DNA of 64,000 bases, taken from NCBI GenBank assembly GCA_018433585.1, contig JAHDQW010000001.1, positions 124,001 through 188,000 on the forward strand. Direction: 5' to 3'. Shown in pieces: positions 25,808-35,276 of the stretch. A program made the position numbers and the translations under genes. Numbering within the stretch: position 1 is the first letter of the stretch; each line of letters opens with the position of its first letter. The notes beneath the pieces are model-generated. The model was not told the origin of the DNA and ran no database searches. It worked only from the letters and a program-made list of their open reading frames with translations. This stretch comes from Candidatus Praeruminimicrobium purgamenti (lineage in GTDB: Bacteria; Elusimicrobiota; Endomicrobiia; Endomicrobiales; Endomicrobiaceae).

Positions 25808-26530
25808 ATGGAAAATTTAAGGGAAACGTTAATGTTGCTTTGTGACTTGCAGGAAAAAGATATTAAGATCGAAACATTAAAGAATAAACTTGAAGATTTG
25901 CCAAAATTTGCGGAACATAAAAAACAGCAGCTTTCGACGGCGAAAAAAGAATTTGATAATAGAAAAGAGACATATGTTAAGCTTAATTCTTTAAAAAAAG
26001 AAAAAGAATCGTTGCTTGTTTCAAAAGAATCTTTGATATCAAAGTATACGACTGATTTAAATAATGTAAAATCAAATGACGTGTACAAATCCTGCCTTTT
26101 GGAAATAGAAAAAGCCAAAGCGGATAAAAGTGTTATTGAGGATGAAATTTTGCAGTTAATGGAAGATATAGACAAAGAAACCGTAAATTTAAAACAGTAT
26201 GAAGCTGATTTAAAAAAAACAGAAAGTGAAATAAACGGCGAAATTAAAAATATTGAAGATTCTTCTCTTAATATGAGACAAGAAATTGAAAAAATGAAAA
26301 CAGAAAGAGACTCTTTCTCAAAAAGTATAAATATTAATATTCTATCACAGTACGAAAGAATAAGAGAAAACAGAAACGGCATCGGGTTGTCTTTGGTTGA
26401 TGGCGACAGTTGCGGCGCGTGCAATATGGTTATACGTCCTCAGCTTATTAACCAGGCAACAAAGTGTAAAGAGTTGGTATACTGCGATAATTGCTCGAGA
26501 ATATTGTTTAATAAAAAAGAAGTAGTGTAA
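25808..26530 (+). CDS. Coiled-coil protein with C4 zinc ribbon (COG1579 family)
   Basis: 240 residues. Residues 1-185 are a long Lys/Glu-rich helical hairpin, predicted as two antiparallel coiled-coil arms. The C-terminus carries CGACNMVIRPQ and, about 20 residues later, YCDNCSRIL, giving a four-cysteine zinc ribbon. This is the COG1579/zf-RING_7 layout; proposed roles involve nucleic-acid or protein binding, but the function is not settled. A GGAG ribosome site precedes the ATG. The gene ends right at the 5' end of the RNase P RNA, so the two are probably on one primary transcript. Confidence 0.88.
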   Translation: MENLRETLMLLCDLQEKDIKIETLKNKLEDLPKFAEHKKQQLSTAKKEFDNRKETYVKLNSLKKEKESLLVSKESLISKYTTDLNNVKSNDVYKSCLLEIEKAKADKSVIEDEILQLMEDIDKETVNLKQYEADLKKTESEINGEIKNIEDSSLNMRQEIEKMKTERDSFSKSININILSQYERIRENRNGIGLSLVDGDSCGACNMVIRPQLINQATKCKELVYCDNCSRILFNKKEVV

Positions 26531-26868
26531 ATATATAGATATCGTACGGTCGCTTTACATTTTTTGTAAAGAGGAAAGTCCGAACTTTATTCTCTTAATT
26601 GAGAAAACGGTAGTGGGTAATCCCCATCGTCCGCGAGGACAGAGGTGCGAACAGTGACGCTTTCTTTTGAAAAAAAGAAAGGTTCCTGCAAAGGAATAAA
26701 TCTTACTATAAGTTTTACAAAGGTAAGATGTGAAACGGCTAAATCCTTACTGGAAAGCAAGATAGAAGTTTTATCGCTTGACTGTATAAAGTAATTTATA
26801 CGGCAGAGAAATGACCGTAGTGCCTGCTTGTCAGGCATACAGAATTCGGTGTATAGATATCTGTATAT
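26531..26868 (+). ncRNA. rnpB: RNase P RNA (bacterial type A-like)
   Basis: Catalytic RNA of tRNA 5' maturation. Conserved landmarks: GAGGAAAGTCCGAAC (from 26571, the P4/CR-I region), AGAGGTGCGAACAGTGACG-type segment, CAGAGAAATGACCG (CR-IV/V side), and near the 3' end ACAGAATTCGGTGTATAGATATC. The ends pair as P1: ATATATAGATATC (26531-26543) with GATATCTGTATAT (26856-26868), which fixes the boundaries at about 338 nt. Uracil/adenine-rich peripheral helices fit an AT-rich genome. It abuts the stop of the zinc-ribbon gene. Boundaries may be off by a few nucleotides. Confidence 0.95.
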
Positions 26869-27069
26869 TTATCAGGAAACATAAATTATGGATGATAATT
26901 CTGCAAAATTTTATGACAGCAGGCTTATATATCTTTAGTCGGCATTGGCGTAGAAAGTTGCTGCTGTTTCGCTGATGCTTCTTTTATTTTATAAAGATCT
27001 TCAGCAGATTTAATAAGAAATAAATATTTCAAAAGCTATTTTGATTGAAAAAATTGTTAAGAGCATATA

Positions 27070-27963
27070 ATGGATAATATTTTTTATCATCAGCCCGTTA
27101 TGGTAAATGAAGTTGCTGATTTTTTGATAACGGCAGAAGACGGTTTTTATATAGATTGCACTTTCGGCGGCGGCGGACATTCTTTATATTTGTTGGAAAA
27201 ATATAAAAAAATTAAAATAATTGCTTTTGACCAGGACAGTGACTCGTTTAATCATTTTAATTCGAATGAAAAATTTGCGGATGTTAAGGACAGAATAGTA
27301 TTTGTAAGAGATAATTTCCGTAATATTCAAAAAAGACTTTCCGATATCAAAATTCATAAAGTAAACGGATTATTTGCGGATTTAGGCGTATCTTCAAAAC
27401 AGCTTGACGATATGAAACGAGGCTTCTCTTTTCGTTCAGATGAAATTTTGGACATGAGAATGGACCGCTCCTGTAAGCTGAGCGCTTATGATGTTATAAA
27501 TACTTACAGTAAAGAAAAACTTCAGGATATTTTTTTTAAATACGGGGAAGAATCTTTCTCAAAACAGATAGCCGGTAAAATTATCGATTACAGAATAAAA
27601 GGCAGTATAAAAACATGCGACCAGCTTGCGGATATCATCGGCAGTGTCAAATGGTCAAACGGTAAAATAAATCCTGCCACAAAAGTTTTTCAGGCATTAA
27701 GGATTTATGTTAATGACGAGTTATCAAGTTTACAGGAAATGCTGGATTCAATACCTGAAATTCTTTCGGATAATTCCAGAGCTGTTATTTTGACATATCA
27801 TTCTTTGGAAGACAGGATTGTAAAACAAAGTTTTAAATCTTTACAAAATCAAGGGTTAAAAATAGTAAATAAAAAAATTATCGGCGCAAGCGAAGAAGAA
27901 ATAAAAAATAATCCGAGAAGCAGAAGCGCTAAAATGAGAGTTGCGGAAAAACAAAATGGGTAA
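27070..27963 (+). CDS. rsmH: 16S rRNA (cytosine-1402-N4)-methyltransferase RsmH
   Basis: 297 residues, SAM-dependent methyltransferase, and the usual first or second gene of the dcw cluster. The N-terminal FYHQPVMVNEV, the SAM-binding DCTFGGGGHSLYLL, DLGVSSKQLDD, FSFRSDEILDMRMD and the C-terminal SYHSLEDRIVKQ-like motif (here TYHSLEDRIV) are all present. mraZ is not found upstream; the 201-bp gap to rnpB holds no recognisable gene. The ribosome site AAGAG is modest. The last 8 nt overlap ftsL. Confidence 0.97.
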   Translation: MDNIFYHQPVMVNEVADFLITAEDGFYIDCTFGGGGHSLYLLEKYKKIKIIAFDQDSDSFNHFNSNEKFADVKDRIVFVRDNFRNIQKRLSDIKIHKVNGLFADLGVSSKQLDDMKRGFSFRSDEILDMRMDRSCKLSAYDVINTYSKEKLQDIFFKYGEESFSKQIAGKIIDYRIKGSIKTCDQLADIIGSVKWSNGKINPATKVFQALRIYVNDELSSLQEMLDSIPEILSDNSRAVILTYHSLEDRIVKQSFKSLQNQGLKIVNKKIIGASEEEIKNNPRSRSAKMRVAEKQNG

Positions 27964-28237
27964 AAATTCAGGCGAAAATTTTATTAAAAATCTTGTGATA
28001 ACGGTATTGCTGGCAATATTGGGCTTTTCTATTGCGGCATTGGAAAGAAACAGACTCATTATAATGGATGCGAAAATAAGCAGTTTAAAAGCAGAATATG
28101 ACAGGGTAAAAAGCGAAAAAGATTCTATAATGTACAAGATAAATTCAATATTGGCTTTAGAAAAACTTGATAAAATTGCAAAGGAAAAAAAATTTTCCGT
28201 TCCTTCGGAAAATGCAATTATAAACGTTAAAGAATGA
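27956..28237 (+). CDS. ftsL: Cell division protein FtsL-like
   Basis: 93 residues. One N-terminal membrane span (about residues 12-30, NLVITVLLAILGFSIAAL) followed by a heptad-type coiled coil (KISSLKAEYDRVKSEKDSIMYK) and a short C-terminal tail, the standard FtsL/DivIC layout of the divisome. Identification rests on topology and position between rsmH and the PBP gene rather than on sequence, as FtsL is poorly conserved. I take ATG 27956 instead of an in-frame TTG 15 nt upstream. Overlaps rsmH by 8 nt and ftsI by 4 nt. Confidence 0.85.
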   Translation: MGKNSGENFIKNLVITVLLAILGFSIAALERNRLIIMDAKISSLKAEYDRVKSEKDSIMYKINSILALEKLDKIAKEKKFSVPSENAIINVKE

Positions 28238-29946
28238 AAATAAAAACAAGAAATATTTATCTCAGGCAAAATATCGTCGTAGGTTTTCTTTTTTTACTGT
28301 TTTTACTGATAGTGTTAAAACTTTTTTATCTGCAGTTTATAAAACATTCCGATACAGATAAGTATGTCGATAATATTGTAAACAAAGAACTGACCGAAAA
28401 ACCAAAAAGAGGTTCCATATTAGACAGAAACGGTAATAATTTAGCTATGAGCGTAAAAAAATACACTGTATTTTTAGATGCTAAAATGATTAAGAATTTA
28501 CCGGAAATAGAGGAAATTTTAAAATCCTTCAGTATCGAAATACCTCAGAAGCAGTACCAGGCAATAGAAGAAAAAAAATCATATATTCCTGTAGCTTTCA
28601 ATATAGACGAATATATCGCTTTACAGATAAAATCAAAAAAAATACCCGGTTTAGGTCTTGAGAGCCGGTATATAAGACAATATCCTGAAGGCAGTCTTGC
28701 TTCACAGACAATAGGGATAGTCGGGGCTCACGGAGACGGGCTTGAAGGTGTAGAAAAATTTTGCAATAAACATTTAACCGGTGAAGAAATCAAATATAAG
28801 CAGTATCAGGTAGGTTCAAAAAAAATATTCGCCGATAAACTTGTGGAAGAAAATAAATATGAAGGAAGCGATGTCTGTTTAACACTGGACAGAAAACTGC
28901 AGTTTATAGCCGAGCAGGCTTTGCAGGAAGGAATGGCGTCGACAAAATCCAACAAAGCCGTGGCTATTATTCAGAATCCACATACGGGTGAAATTTTGGC
29001 AATGGCATCTCTTCCTAATTATAACCCTGAAGATAAAATTTCAGATATTTCTTTGTTAAGAAACAATGCGATAAGTTATGTGGTTGAGCCCGGTTCAACA
29101 TTTAAAGTCGTAGTTCTTGCAGGAATACTTCAGGAAAATTTATTTAAAGTTACCGATAAAATCAATTGTGAAAACGGCAAACTTGAAGTTGCGGGACAAA
29201 TTATAAAAGATCATGAAAAACAAGGTGTGATTTCTGTAAGTCAGGTTATAGAATACTCTTCAAATATAGGAACTGCAAAACTTGCTTTGGCTTTGGGGGC
29301 TGAGCGATTTTATAAGTATATAAAAATGTTCGGGTTTAACAGTATGACCGGGATAGATTTAAACGGTGAAGAAAAAGGTCTTTTAAAACCTACTGCGCAA
29401 TGGAGCAAGAGAAGTTTGCATACAATTTCATTCGGACAGGAAATAGCTACGACGCCTCTTCAAACTGTAAATGCTTTTTCGGCTATAGCAAACGGAGGCG
29501 TATTGTTAAAACCAAAAATAATAAAGTCTATCGGAGATGTTAATTATCAGTCAAAAGAAGTTATAAGAAGAGTTGTTTCGGATGCGACATCTTATAAAAT
29601 GAGACAGATTCTGAAAAATGTAGTGGATAAAGGAACAGGTAAGTCAGCCAAAATAAAGGGATATACTGTTGGAGGAAAAACAGGAACGGCCCAGAAAATT
29701 GACCCGCAGACAGGAAAATATTCAACAAAACATTATGTTGCGTCTTTTTGCGGAATGGTTCCGGCTATGGACCCTGAAATAGTTATACTTGTTATGTTTG
29801 ACGAACCTAAAGGAGAATATTATGCGGCTTCTGTCGCAGCTCCCGTATTTGCTAAAATAGCATCCAAAACAGCGGAATATTTGAATATTGAAAAAGATGA
29901 TGAAAATACAGATAAGACAAAAAATAAAAATGGGGAACAAAAATGA
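28234..29946 (+). CDS. ftsI: Peptidoglycan D,D-transpeptidase (class B PBP), FtsI
   Basis: 570 residues, septal transpeptidase of the divisome, anchored by an N-terminal span (residues 13-32) with the catalytic domain in the periplasm. Active-site motifs are intact: SxxK as S288-T-F-K291 in VEPGSTFK, SxN as S342-S343-N344, and KTG as K482-T483-G484 in GGKTGTAQ. The RGSILDRNGNNLA segment of class B PBPs is present in the dimerisation domain. No PASTA domain is seen at the C-terminus, which favours FtsI over SpoVD. Overlaps its neighbours by 4 nt on each side. Confidence 0.96.
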   Translation: MKIKTRNIYLRQNIVVGFLFLLFLLIVLKLFYLQFIKHSDTDKYVDNIVNKELTEKPKRGSILDRNGNNLAMSVKKYTVFLDAKMIKNLPEIEEILKSFSIEIPQKQYQAIEEKKSYIPVAFNIDEYIALQIKSKKIPGLGLESRYIRQYPEGSLASQTIGIVGAHGDGLEGVEKFCNKHLTGEEIKYKQYQVGSKKIFADKLVEENKYEGSDVCLTLDRKLQFIAEQALQEGMASTKSNKAVAIIQNPHTGEILAMASLPNYNPEDKISDISLLRNNAISYVVEPGSTFKVVVLAGILQENLFKVTDKINCENGKLEVAGQIIKDHEKQGVISVSQVIEYSSNIGTAKLALALGAERFYKYIKMFGFNSMTGIDLNGEEKGLLKPTAQWSKRSLHTISFGQEIATTPLQTVNAFSAIANGGVLLKPKIIKSIGDVNYQSKEVIRRVVSDATSYKMRQILKNVVDKGTGKSAKIKGYTVGGKTGTAQKIDPQTGKYSTKHYVASFCGMVPAMDPEIVILVMFDEPKGEYYAASVAAPVFAKIASKTAEYLNIEKDDENTDKTKNKNGEQK

Positions 29947-31424
29947 TTCTAAAGCGTTTATTTTCAGGAATACCCGTTGAAATAACCGGTGATGACAGTA
30001 TTGAGATAAAAGGTTTATCTTATGATTCCAGAAAAGTCGGGGAAGGATATTTGTTTTTTGCCCTTGACGGGACACATACCAGCGGGAAAAAATTTGTTTC
30101 TGAAGCTGTTTTAAAGGGGGCAGTCTGCATAGTTTCAGATAAAAAAATAGATAATATAGGCTGCACAAGTGTAATAGTTCCTGATATTTCTAAAGCTATG
30201 TCGTCTGTGAGTGCAAAATTTTACGGACATCCTGATAAAAAAATGACAGTTATAGGCGTAACAGGAACAAACGGCAAGACTTCCATAACGTATATGACTG
30301 AATCGGTATTTCAGGCGTTAAATATTAATATAGGCGTTATAGGAACAATAAATTACAGATATGCAGGAACCGTTATAGATGCGCCTAATACGACGCCTCA
30401 GGCTATGGATTTATATAAAATGATGCATGAGATGGTAAATGCCGGCATCAAATATCTTATTATGGAAGTATCTTCTCATTCTCTTGTACTTGGAAGAGTT
30501 TCCGGGATTGAATTTGACATTGCCGCTTTTACTAATTTAACGCAGGACCACCTTGATTTTCACAAAAATATGGACAGCTATTTTGAAGCGAAAAAAATAC
30601 TGTTTTCTTCTCTTAAATCTAATGTGAAAAATAACAAAAAGTTTGCTATAATCAACTCTGACGATATATACGGAAGAAAAATTCTTGAAAGCGATATATG
30701 CGCTGAAAAAATATCATATTCAGTAAATGACGGCAAATCAAGCTGCAGAGCATATAATGTAGTTTTAAACAGTACAAACAGTTCTTTTCATTTAAAATCC
30801 GTTTTTGGCGATGCTGCGGCGATAAATATTAAGCATATAGGGCTGCATAATGTTTATAATATTTTAGCCGTGTTCGGCATTTGTATGGCTGCCGGCTTAA
30901 AATTTAATGACGTTATAACTAATATTAACAATGCGCTGGGCGCACCGGGAAGACTTGAAAAAGTAAATTTTCAGGCTGATTTTTCCGTTATAGTTGATTA
31001 TGCCCATACGCATGATGCTTTAAAAAATGTTCTTTCAGCAATAAAAAATTTAAAACCTTCAAAGATTATTACTGTTTTCGGCTGCGGAGGAAACAGAGAT
31101 AAAACAAAAAGGTCTTTAATGGCTCAGACGGCTTGTGAAATGAGTGATTTTGTTTTTATAACTTCAGATAACCCGAGAGACGAAGATCCCGAATCGATAG
31201 CAAAAGACGTTGAAGCCGGAGCAAAACAGATAAACAAAACAAATTATAAAGTTATAATAGAAAGAAGACAGGCAATAGAAGAAGCCGTAAAAAAAGCAGA
31301 AAAAGGAGATATTGTCCTGATAGCGGGTAAAGGACATGAAAATTATCAGATTATAGGGCAAAATAAAATTCATTTTGACGACAGAGAAGTCGCTTTGGAT
31401 GTACTTAAAAATTTAAAGAAATAA
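29943..31424 (+). CDS. murE: UDP-MurNAc-L-Ala-D-Glu:meso-diaminopimelate ligase MurE
   Basis: 493-residue cytoplasmic ATP-dependent ligase adding the third residue of the peptidoglycan stem. The P-loop VTGTNGKTSIT near residue 105, the conserved LTQDHLDFHKNM, and the third-domain motif DNPR at residues 409-412 are visible. DNPR is the meso-DAP-selective signature (lysine-specific enzymes differ), agreeing with the dap operon at 50889-55888. Start codon overlaps the ftsI stop by 4 nt. Full length for the family. Confidence 0.97.
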   Translation: MILKRLFSGIPVEITGDDSIEIKGLSYDSRKVGEGYLFFALDGTHTSGKKFVSEAVLKGAVCIVSDKKIDNIGCTSVIVPDISKAMSSVSAKFYGHPDKKMTVIGVTGTNGKTSITYMTESVFQALNINIGVIGTINYRYAGTVIDAPNTTPQAMDLYKMMHEMVNAGIKYLIMEVSSHSLVLGRVSGIEFDIAAFTNLTQDHLDFHKNMDSYFEAKKILFSSLKSNVKNNKKFAIINSDDIYGRKILESDICAEKISYSVNDGKSSCRAYNVVLNSTNSSFHLKSVFGDAAAINIKHIGLHNVYNILAVFGICMAAGLKFNDVITNINNALGAPGRLEKVNFQADFSVIVDYAHTHDALKNVLSAIKNLKPSKIITVFGCGGNRDKTKRSLMAQTACEMSDFVFITSDNPRDEDPESIAKDVEAGAKQINKTNYKVIIERRQAIEEAVKKAEKGDIVLIAGKGHENYQIIGQNKIHFDDREVALDVLKNLKK

Positions 31425-31441
31425 AACAAGGTTAATATAAA

Positions 31442-32842
31442 ATGGAAAATTTTTATTTGGTTGATTTGATAAATGCCGTTAACGGATCTTTTATAATAGG
31501 AAATCCTCATTTAAAAATAGAAGAAGTTGCCATAGATACGAGAACTCTAAAAAAAGGGTCGCTGTTTTTCGCTATACAGGGAAAAAATTTTGACGGTCAT
31601 GATTTTATCAGAAGCGCTATCGAGAAACAGGTTTCTGCTATAGTGTATTCGCGAGAAGATATAAATTTAAAATATTTTTTTCCTAATTTGCCGTCTCTTG
31701 TTAAAGTTGAAAATACTTCCGTTGCATTGGAACAGCTTGCAATAGCTTACAGAAAAAGACACACTGCTCTTACGTCTATAGCAATTACCGGATCGAACGG
31801 AAAAACCACCACTAAAGAAATGTTGTCTTCAATATTGAGGCGCAAACATAAAACACTTAGCAATAAAGGTAATTTTAACAACAGAATAGGCGTTCCACTT
31901 ACGGTATTTGATCTTGCAAGCGATACCAGATATGCCGTATTTGAGCTCGGTACGTCTGAATTCGGAGAAATAGAAGCTTTAACGAAAATAGTTCTGCCTG
32001 ACTGCGGCATTATTACAAATATAGGTTCTTCGCATCTTCAATATTTTAAAACTCCGGAAAATGTTTTGCAGGAAAAAAAGAATTTAATCGACGGGATTAA
32101 AAAAGACGGTTTTGTGGTAATAAACAATGATAACCAATATCTGAAAACCTATCTGCCGCAAATATCAAAAAAAGTTATAACTTTCGGATTATACAGCGGG
32201 GCGGACGTATATGCAAAAAATATTAAGCTTTGGCTCGACAGGCCTGTGTTTGATATGTATATCGACGGTAAAAACGAAACTGTTGAACTGCCTATAAAAG
32301 GGAAATTTAATGTTTTCAACGCTTTGGGCGCCGCCGCCGTTGCTTACGGGCTCGGTTTTTCTTTTTCGGAGATAAAAGAAGGCTTGGCTAATTTTTCTCC
32401 TCCCAATATGAGAATGCAGTCTTATAAATTGTCAAATGAAGCGGTAATTATAAATGACGCATATAACGCAAATCCGTCTTCAATGAAAGAATCAATTTCA
32501 AGCCTTTCACAGTCTTATCCTGACAAAGAAGTTATTCTTATTTTAGGAGATATGTTGGAACTTGGGGATAAAGCGGCAGATTTTCATTCTGAAATCGGCA
32601 AATTTATTAACTCTTTGCCTAATGTAAAAATGGTTTGTTTGTTCGGTGATTTGGTCGGGTATATTAAAGATGAAATTAAAGATAAAAAAGTTAAATATTT
32701 TATGAGCAAAAGAATACTTTTGGAAGAAGTCGAAAAAGAACTGAACGCTAATTCTCTGGTATTTGTCAAAGCTTCAAGAGGAATGAAGCTGGATGTTGTG
32801 TATGACGAGATGATATTAAGAGATAAACTTAAGGGGAAATAA
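31442..32842 (+). CDS. murF: UDP-MurNAc-tripeptide:D-Ala-D-Ala ligase MurF
   Basis: 466 residues; adds D-alanyl-D-alanine to UDP-MurNAc-tripeptide. Three Mur-ligase domains in order: N-terminal uridine-binding domain with IDTRTLKKGSLFFAI, central ATPase with AITGSNGKTTTKEML, NKGNFNNRIGVP and the LGTSEFGEI block typical of MurF, then the C-terminal domain with NDAYNANPSSMKES and the LGDMLELG motif. Gap of 17 nt after murE; stop overlaps the mraY start. Confidence 0.97.
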   Translation: MENFYLVDLINAVNGSFIIGNPHLKIEEVAIDTRTLKKGSLFFAIQGKNFDGHDFIRSAIEKQVSAIVYSREDINLKYFFPNLPSLVKVENTSVALEQLAIAYRKRHTALTSIAITGSNGKTTTKEMLSSILRRKHKTLSNKGNFNNRIGVPLTVFDLASDTRYAVFELGTSEFGEIEALTKIVLPDCGIITNIGSSHLQYFKTPENVLQEKKNLIDGIKKDGFVVINNDNQYLKTYLPQISKKVITFGLYSGADVYAKNIKLWLDRPVFDMYIDGKNETVELPIKGKFNVFNALGAAAVAYGLGFSFSEIKEGLANFSPPNMRMQSYKLSNEAVIINDAYNANPSSMKESISSLSQSYPDKEVILILGDMLELGDKAADFHSEIGKFINSLPNVKMVCLFGDLVGYIKDEIKDKKVKYFMSKRILLEEVEKELNANSLVFVKASRGMKLDVVYDEMILRDKLKGK

Positions 32843-33930
32843 TGCTTTATCATATACTTTATAATTATTTAAGTGAATTTTTTACGCCATTAAATGTTTT
32901 TCAATATATAACATTCAGAGCCGGCGGAGCTATTTTGACAAGTTTGATAATTACTTTTTTGATAGCGCCGTATATAATAAGGACTTTGAAAAAATATAAA
33001 ATATCACAAACAGTAAGAGACGACGGTCCTGCTGCTCACAAATTAAAATCTGGAACAACGACAATGGGCGGCATAATAATAATAATATCTCTTCTTGTTT
33101 CGACTATTTTATGGGCAAGGCTTGATAATATCTTTATCATTTGGCTTACGGCGGCGACAATTTTTTTCGGACTGATAGGCTTCAGCGATGATTATTTAAA
33201 GCTTATAAAGAAAGACCCTAAAGGCTTATCTGCCAGAAAGAAACTTGTTTTTCAGTCAATATTTGCGGCGTTTGTTATAATTTATCTGTTTTTTCATCCT
33301 ACAAATGTCCATTTTGCCACAACAATCGAAATACCTTATTTGAAAAATATTTTTATCGAGATGTCGTATTTTTATTTCATTATAGTTTTCTTTGTTATAG
33401 TTGGAAGTTCCAATGCGGTTAATTTAACCGACGGGCAGGACGGTCTTGCAATAGGAAATATTGTCATCGTTGCCATGGCGCTGGCATTATTTGCATACTT
33501 AATAGGAAATTTTAAAATAGCTCATTATTTGAAGGTTCCTTATATAAACGGCGCCGGTGAAATATCTGTTTTTCTTATGGCTTTATTCGGTTCCGGATTA
33601 GGGTTCTTATGGTATAACGCTTATCCAGCTGAAATTTTTATGGGAGATACCGGCAGTCTTTCTCTGGGCGCTTTGCTCGGATTGGCAGCTGTATTTATAA
33701 AACAGGAATTAATATTGGTTATACTTGGAGGCGTTTTTGTTGCCGAAGCATTATCTGTTATGATACAGGTTTCTGTCTATAAAAGAACAAAAAAACGATT
33801 TTTTAGAATGGCTCCTCTGCATCATCATTTTGAGCTTGGAGGAATATCGGAAATAAAAGTTACGATAAGGTTTTGGATAATAGGTATAATTCTTGCTATT
33901 TTGGCAGTTTCTTCTTTAAAATTAAGGTGA
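32842..33930 (+). CDS. mraY: Phospho-N-acetylmuramoyl-pentapeptide transferase MraY
   Basis: 362-residue polytopic membrane enzyme (about ten spans) that forms lipid I from UDP-MurNAc-pentapeptide and undecaprenyl phosphate. Conserved features: GPAAHKLKSGTTTMGG, FSDDYLKL (the catalytic aspartates), NAVNLTDGQDGLAIG, FMGDTGSLSLGA and the cytoplasmic APLHHHFELGG histidine motif. Starts on the murF stop. Length is typical. Confidence 0.98.
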   Translation: MLYHILYNYLSEFFTPLNVFQYITFRAGGAILTSLIITFLIAPYIIRTLKKYKISQTVRDDGPAAHKLKSGTTTMGGIIIIISLLVSTILWARLDNIFIIWLTAATIFFGLIGFSDDYLKLIKKDPKGLSARKKLVFQSIFAAFVIIYLFFHPTNVHFATTIEIPYLKNIFIEMSYFYFIIVFFVIVGSSNAVNLTDGQDGLAIGNIVIVAMALALFAYLIGNFKIAHYLKVPYINGAGEISVFLMALFGSGLGFLWYNAYPAEIFMGDTGSLSLGALLGLAAVFIKQELILVILGGVFVAEALSVMIQVSVYKRTKKRFFRMAPLHHHFELGGISEIKVTIRFWIIGIILAILAVSSLKLR

Positions 33931-33934
33931 TTAA

Positions 33935-35275
33935 ATGAAAAATATAAACAATAAAATTAATGTTGCTGTTATAGGCTTGGGAAAGTCAGGAATTGCCGCC
34001 GCAAATCTTGCAAGAAGAAAAGGATACAATGTTTTTGCAAGCGACAGCGGCAAAGTAAAAACGCATTCAGCAATGAAGCTTAATAAAGAAGTTGCCGTTG
34101 AATTCGGGAAACATTCTGATAAAGTTCTTGAAAGTGATATTATCGTTAAAAGTCCGGGAATAAGTTCGGATTTGCCTATTTTTAAAGCTGCGCAAGAGCG
34201 TAATATTCCTGTAATGAGCGAATTTGATTTTGCTTTAAATTTTGTTAAACCTAAACGATTTATAGCCGTAACGGGAACAAACGGTAAAACTACAACGACG
34301 ACACTTATTTATGAAATAATAAAAAAAGCGTATAAAAACACTGTAGTTGTCGGTAACATAGGATATCCTTTGTCTTCTCTTGCAGAGAAAATTAACGCTA
34401 AAACAATAGTAGTCGCTGAATTATCTTCTTACCAGCTTGAAGATTCTCCTGATTTCAGACCGGACATCAGCGTTATACTTAATATAACGCCTGATCATCT
34501 GAAACATCATAAAACAATGAAGAATTACATAAAAGCAAAGTCAAATGTTTTTATAAATCAAAAAAATAAAGATTTTGTAATCTATAATTATCAGGATAAA
34601 ATTCTTAGAAAAATCACTTCAAATATTAACGCAAGCGCATTTTCTTTTAATGCAAATTTGAAAAAAACAAATACTATTTATTATGAAAACGGCAATATTT
34701 ATATAAGATATAAAAATAAAAAAATAACGTTATCTCCTGATATAAAAATACCGGGCAGACATAATATAGACAACATTTTGTCGTCCGTCGCAGCCGCGTT
34801 TTTATCCGGAATAAAACCTGATATTATAGAAAAGGTAATATCTTCTTTTAAAGGCGTTGAACACAGAATAGAATTTGTAAAAAATATAAAAAGCATATCT
34901 TATTATAACGATTCAAAAGCTACAAACGTGGATTCGACAAAGGTAGCTTTGGAAGCTTTTGATAAAAATATACAATTGATATTGGGCGGTCAGGATAAAG
35001 GCAGTCCTTATAAACCGATATATAATCTAATCAAGAAAAAAGTTAAAAATATATTTTTAATCGGAGAAGCAACTCCTATAATAAAAAAAGAGCTTAAAGG
35101 TTCAGCGCAAATGTATGAATGCGGAACGTTGCTTAATGCATTGAAAAAAATTCAGACGGTTGCAGAAGAAAAAGATATAGTTTTGTTTTCCCCTGCCTGT
35201 GCTTCTTTTGACCAATTTGAAAATTTTGAACACAGAGGTCAGGAATTTAAAAAGATAGTTTTATCTTTAAAGTAA
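33935..35275 (+). CDS. murD: UDP-MurNAc-L-alanine:D-glutamate ligase MurD
   Basis: 446 residues; adds D-glutamate to UDP-MurNAc-L-Ala. Domain 1 has the Rossmann-like VIGLGKSGIAAANLA, domain 2 the P-loop AVTGTNGKTTTTTLI and ELSSYQLED, domain 3 the YNDSKATNVDST and LGGQDKG motifs that distinguish MurD from the other Mur ligases. Starts 4 nt after mraY. Confidence 0.97.
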   Translation: MKNINNKINVAVIGLGKSGIAAANLARRKGYNVFASDSGKVKTHSAMKLNKEVAVEFGKHSDKVLESDIIVKSPGISSDLPIFKAAQERNIPVMSEFDFALNFVKPKRFIAVTGTNGKTTTTTLIYEIIKKAYKNTVVVGNIGYPLSSLAEKINAKTIVVAELSSYQLEDSPDFRPDISVILNITPDHLKHHKTMKNYIKAKSNVFINQKNKDFVIYNYQDKILRKITSNINASAFSFNANLKKTNTIYYENGNIYIRYKNKKITLSPDIKIPGRHNIDNILSSVAAAFLSGIKPDIIEKVISSFKGVEHRIEFVKNIKSISYYNDSKATNVDSTKVALEAFDKNIQLILGGQDKGSPYKPIYNLIKKKVKNIFLIGEATPIIKKELKGSAQMYECGTLLNALKKIQTVAEEKDIVLFSPACASFDQFENFEHRGQEFKKIVLSLK

Positions 35276-35276
35276 T

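Noticed and set aside
25762-26424. 220-codon reverse-strand frame
   Set aside because: Serine/phenylalanine-rich antisense shadow of the Lys/Glu-rich coiled-coil gene at 25808-26530.
26587-26838. 83-codon open frame on the reverse strand
   Set aside because: It lies entirely inside the RNase P RNA, which explains the sequence conservation and structure there.
26925-27035. Short reverse-strand frame of about 35 codons between rnpB and rsmH with plausible codon use
   Set aside because: No ATG at a suitable place, no ribosome site, no family resemblance; too short to call a gene or a fragment of mraZ.
27066-27071. Perfect TATAAT next to rsmH
   Set aside because: It overlaps the rsmH start codon itself, so it cannot be that gene's promoter; chance in AT-rich DNA.
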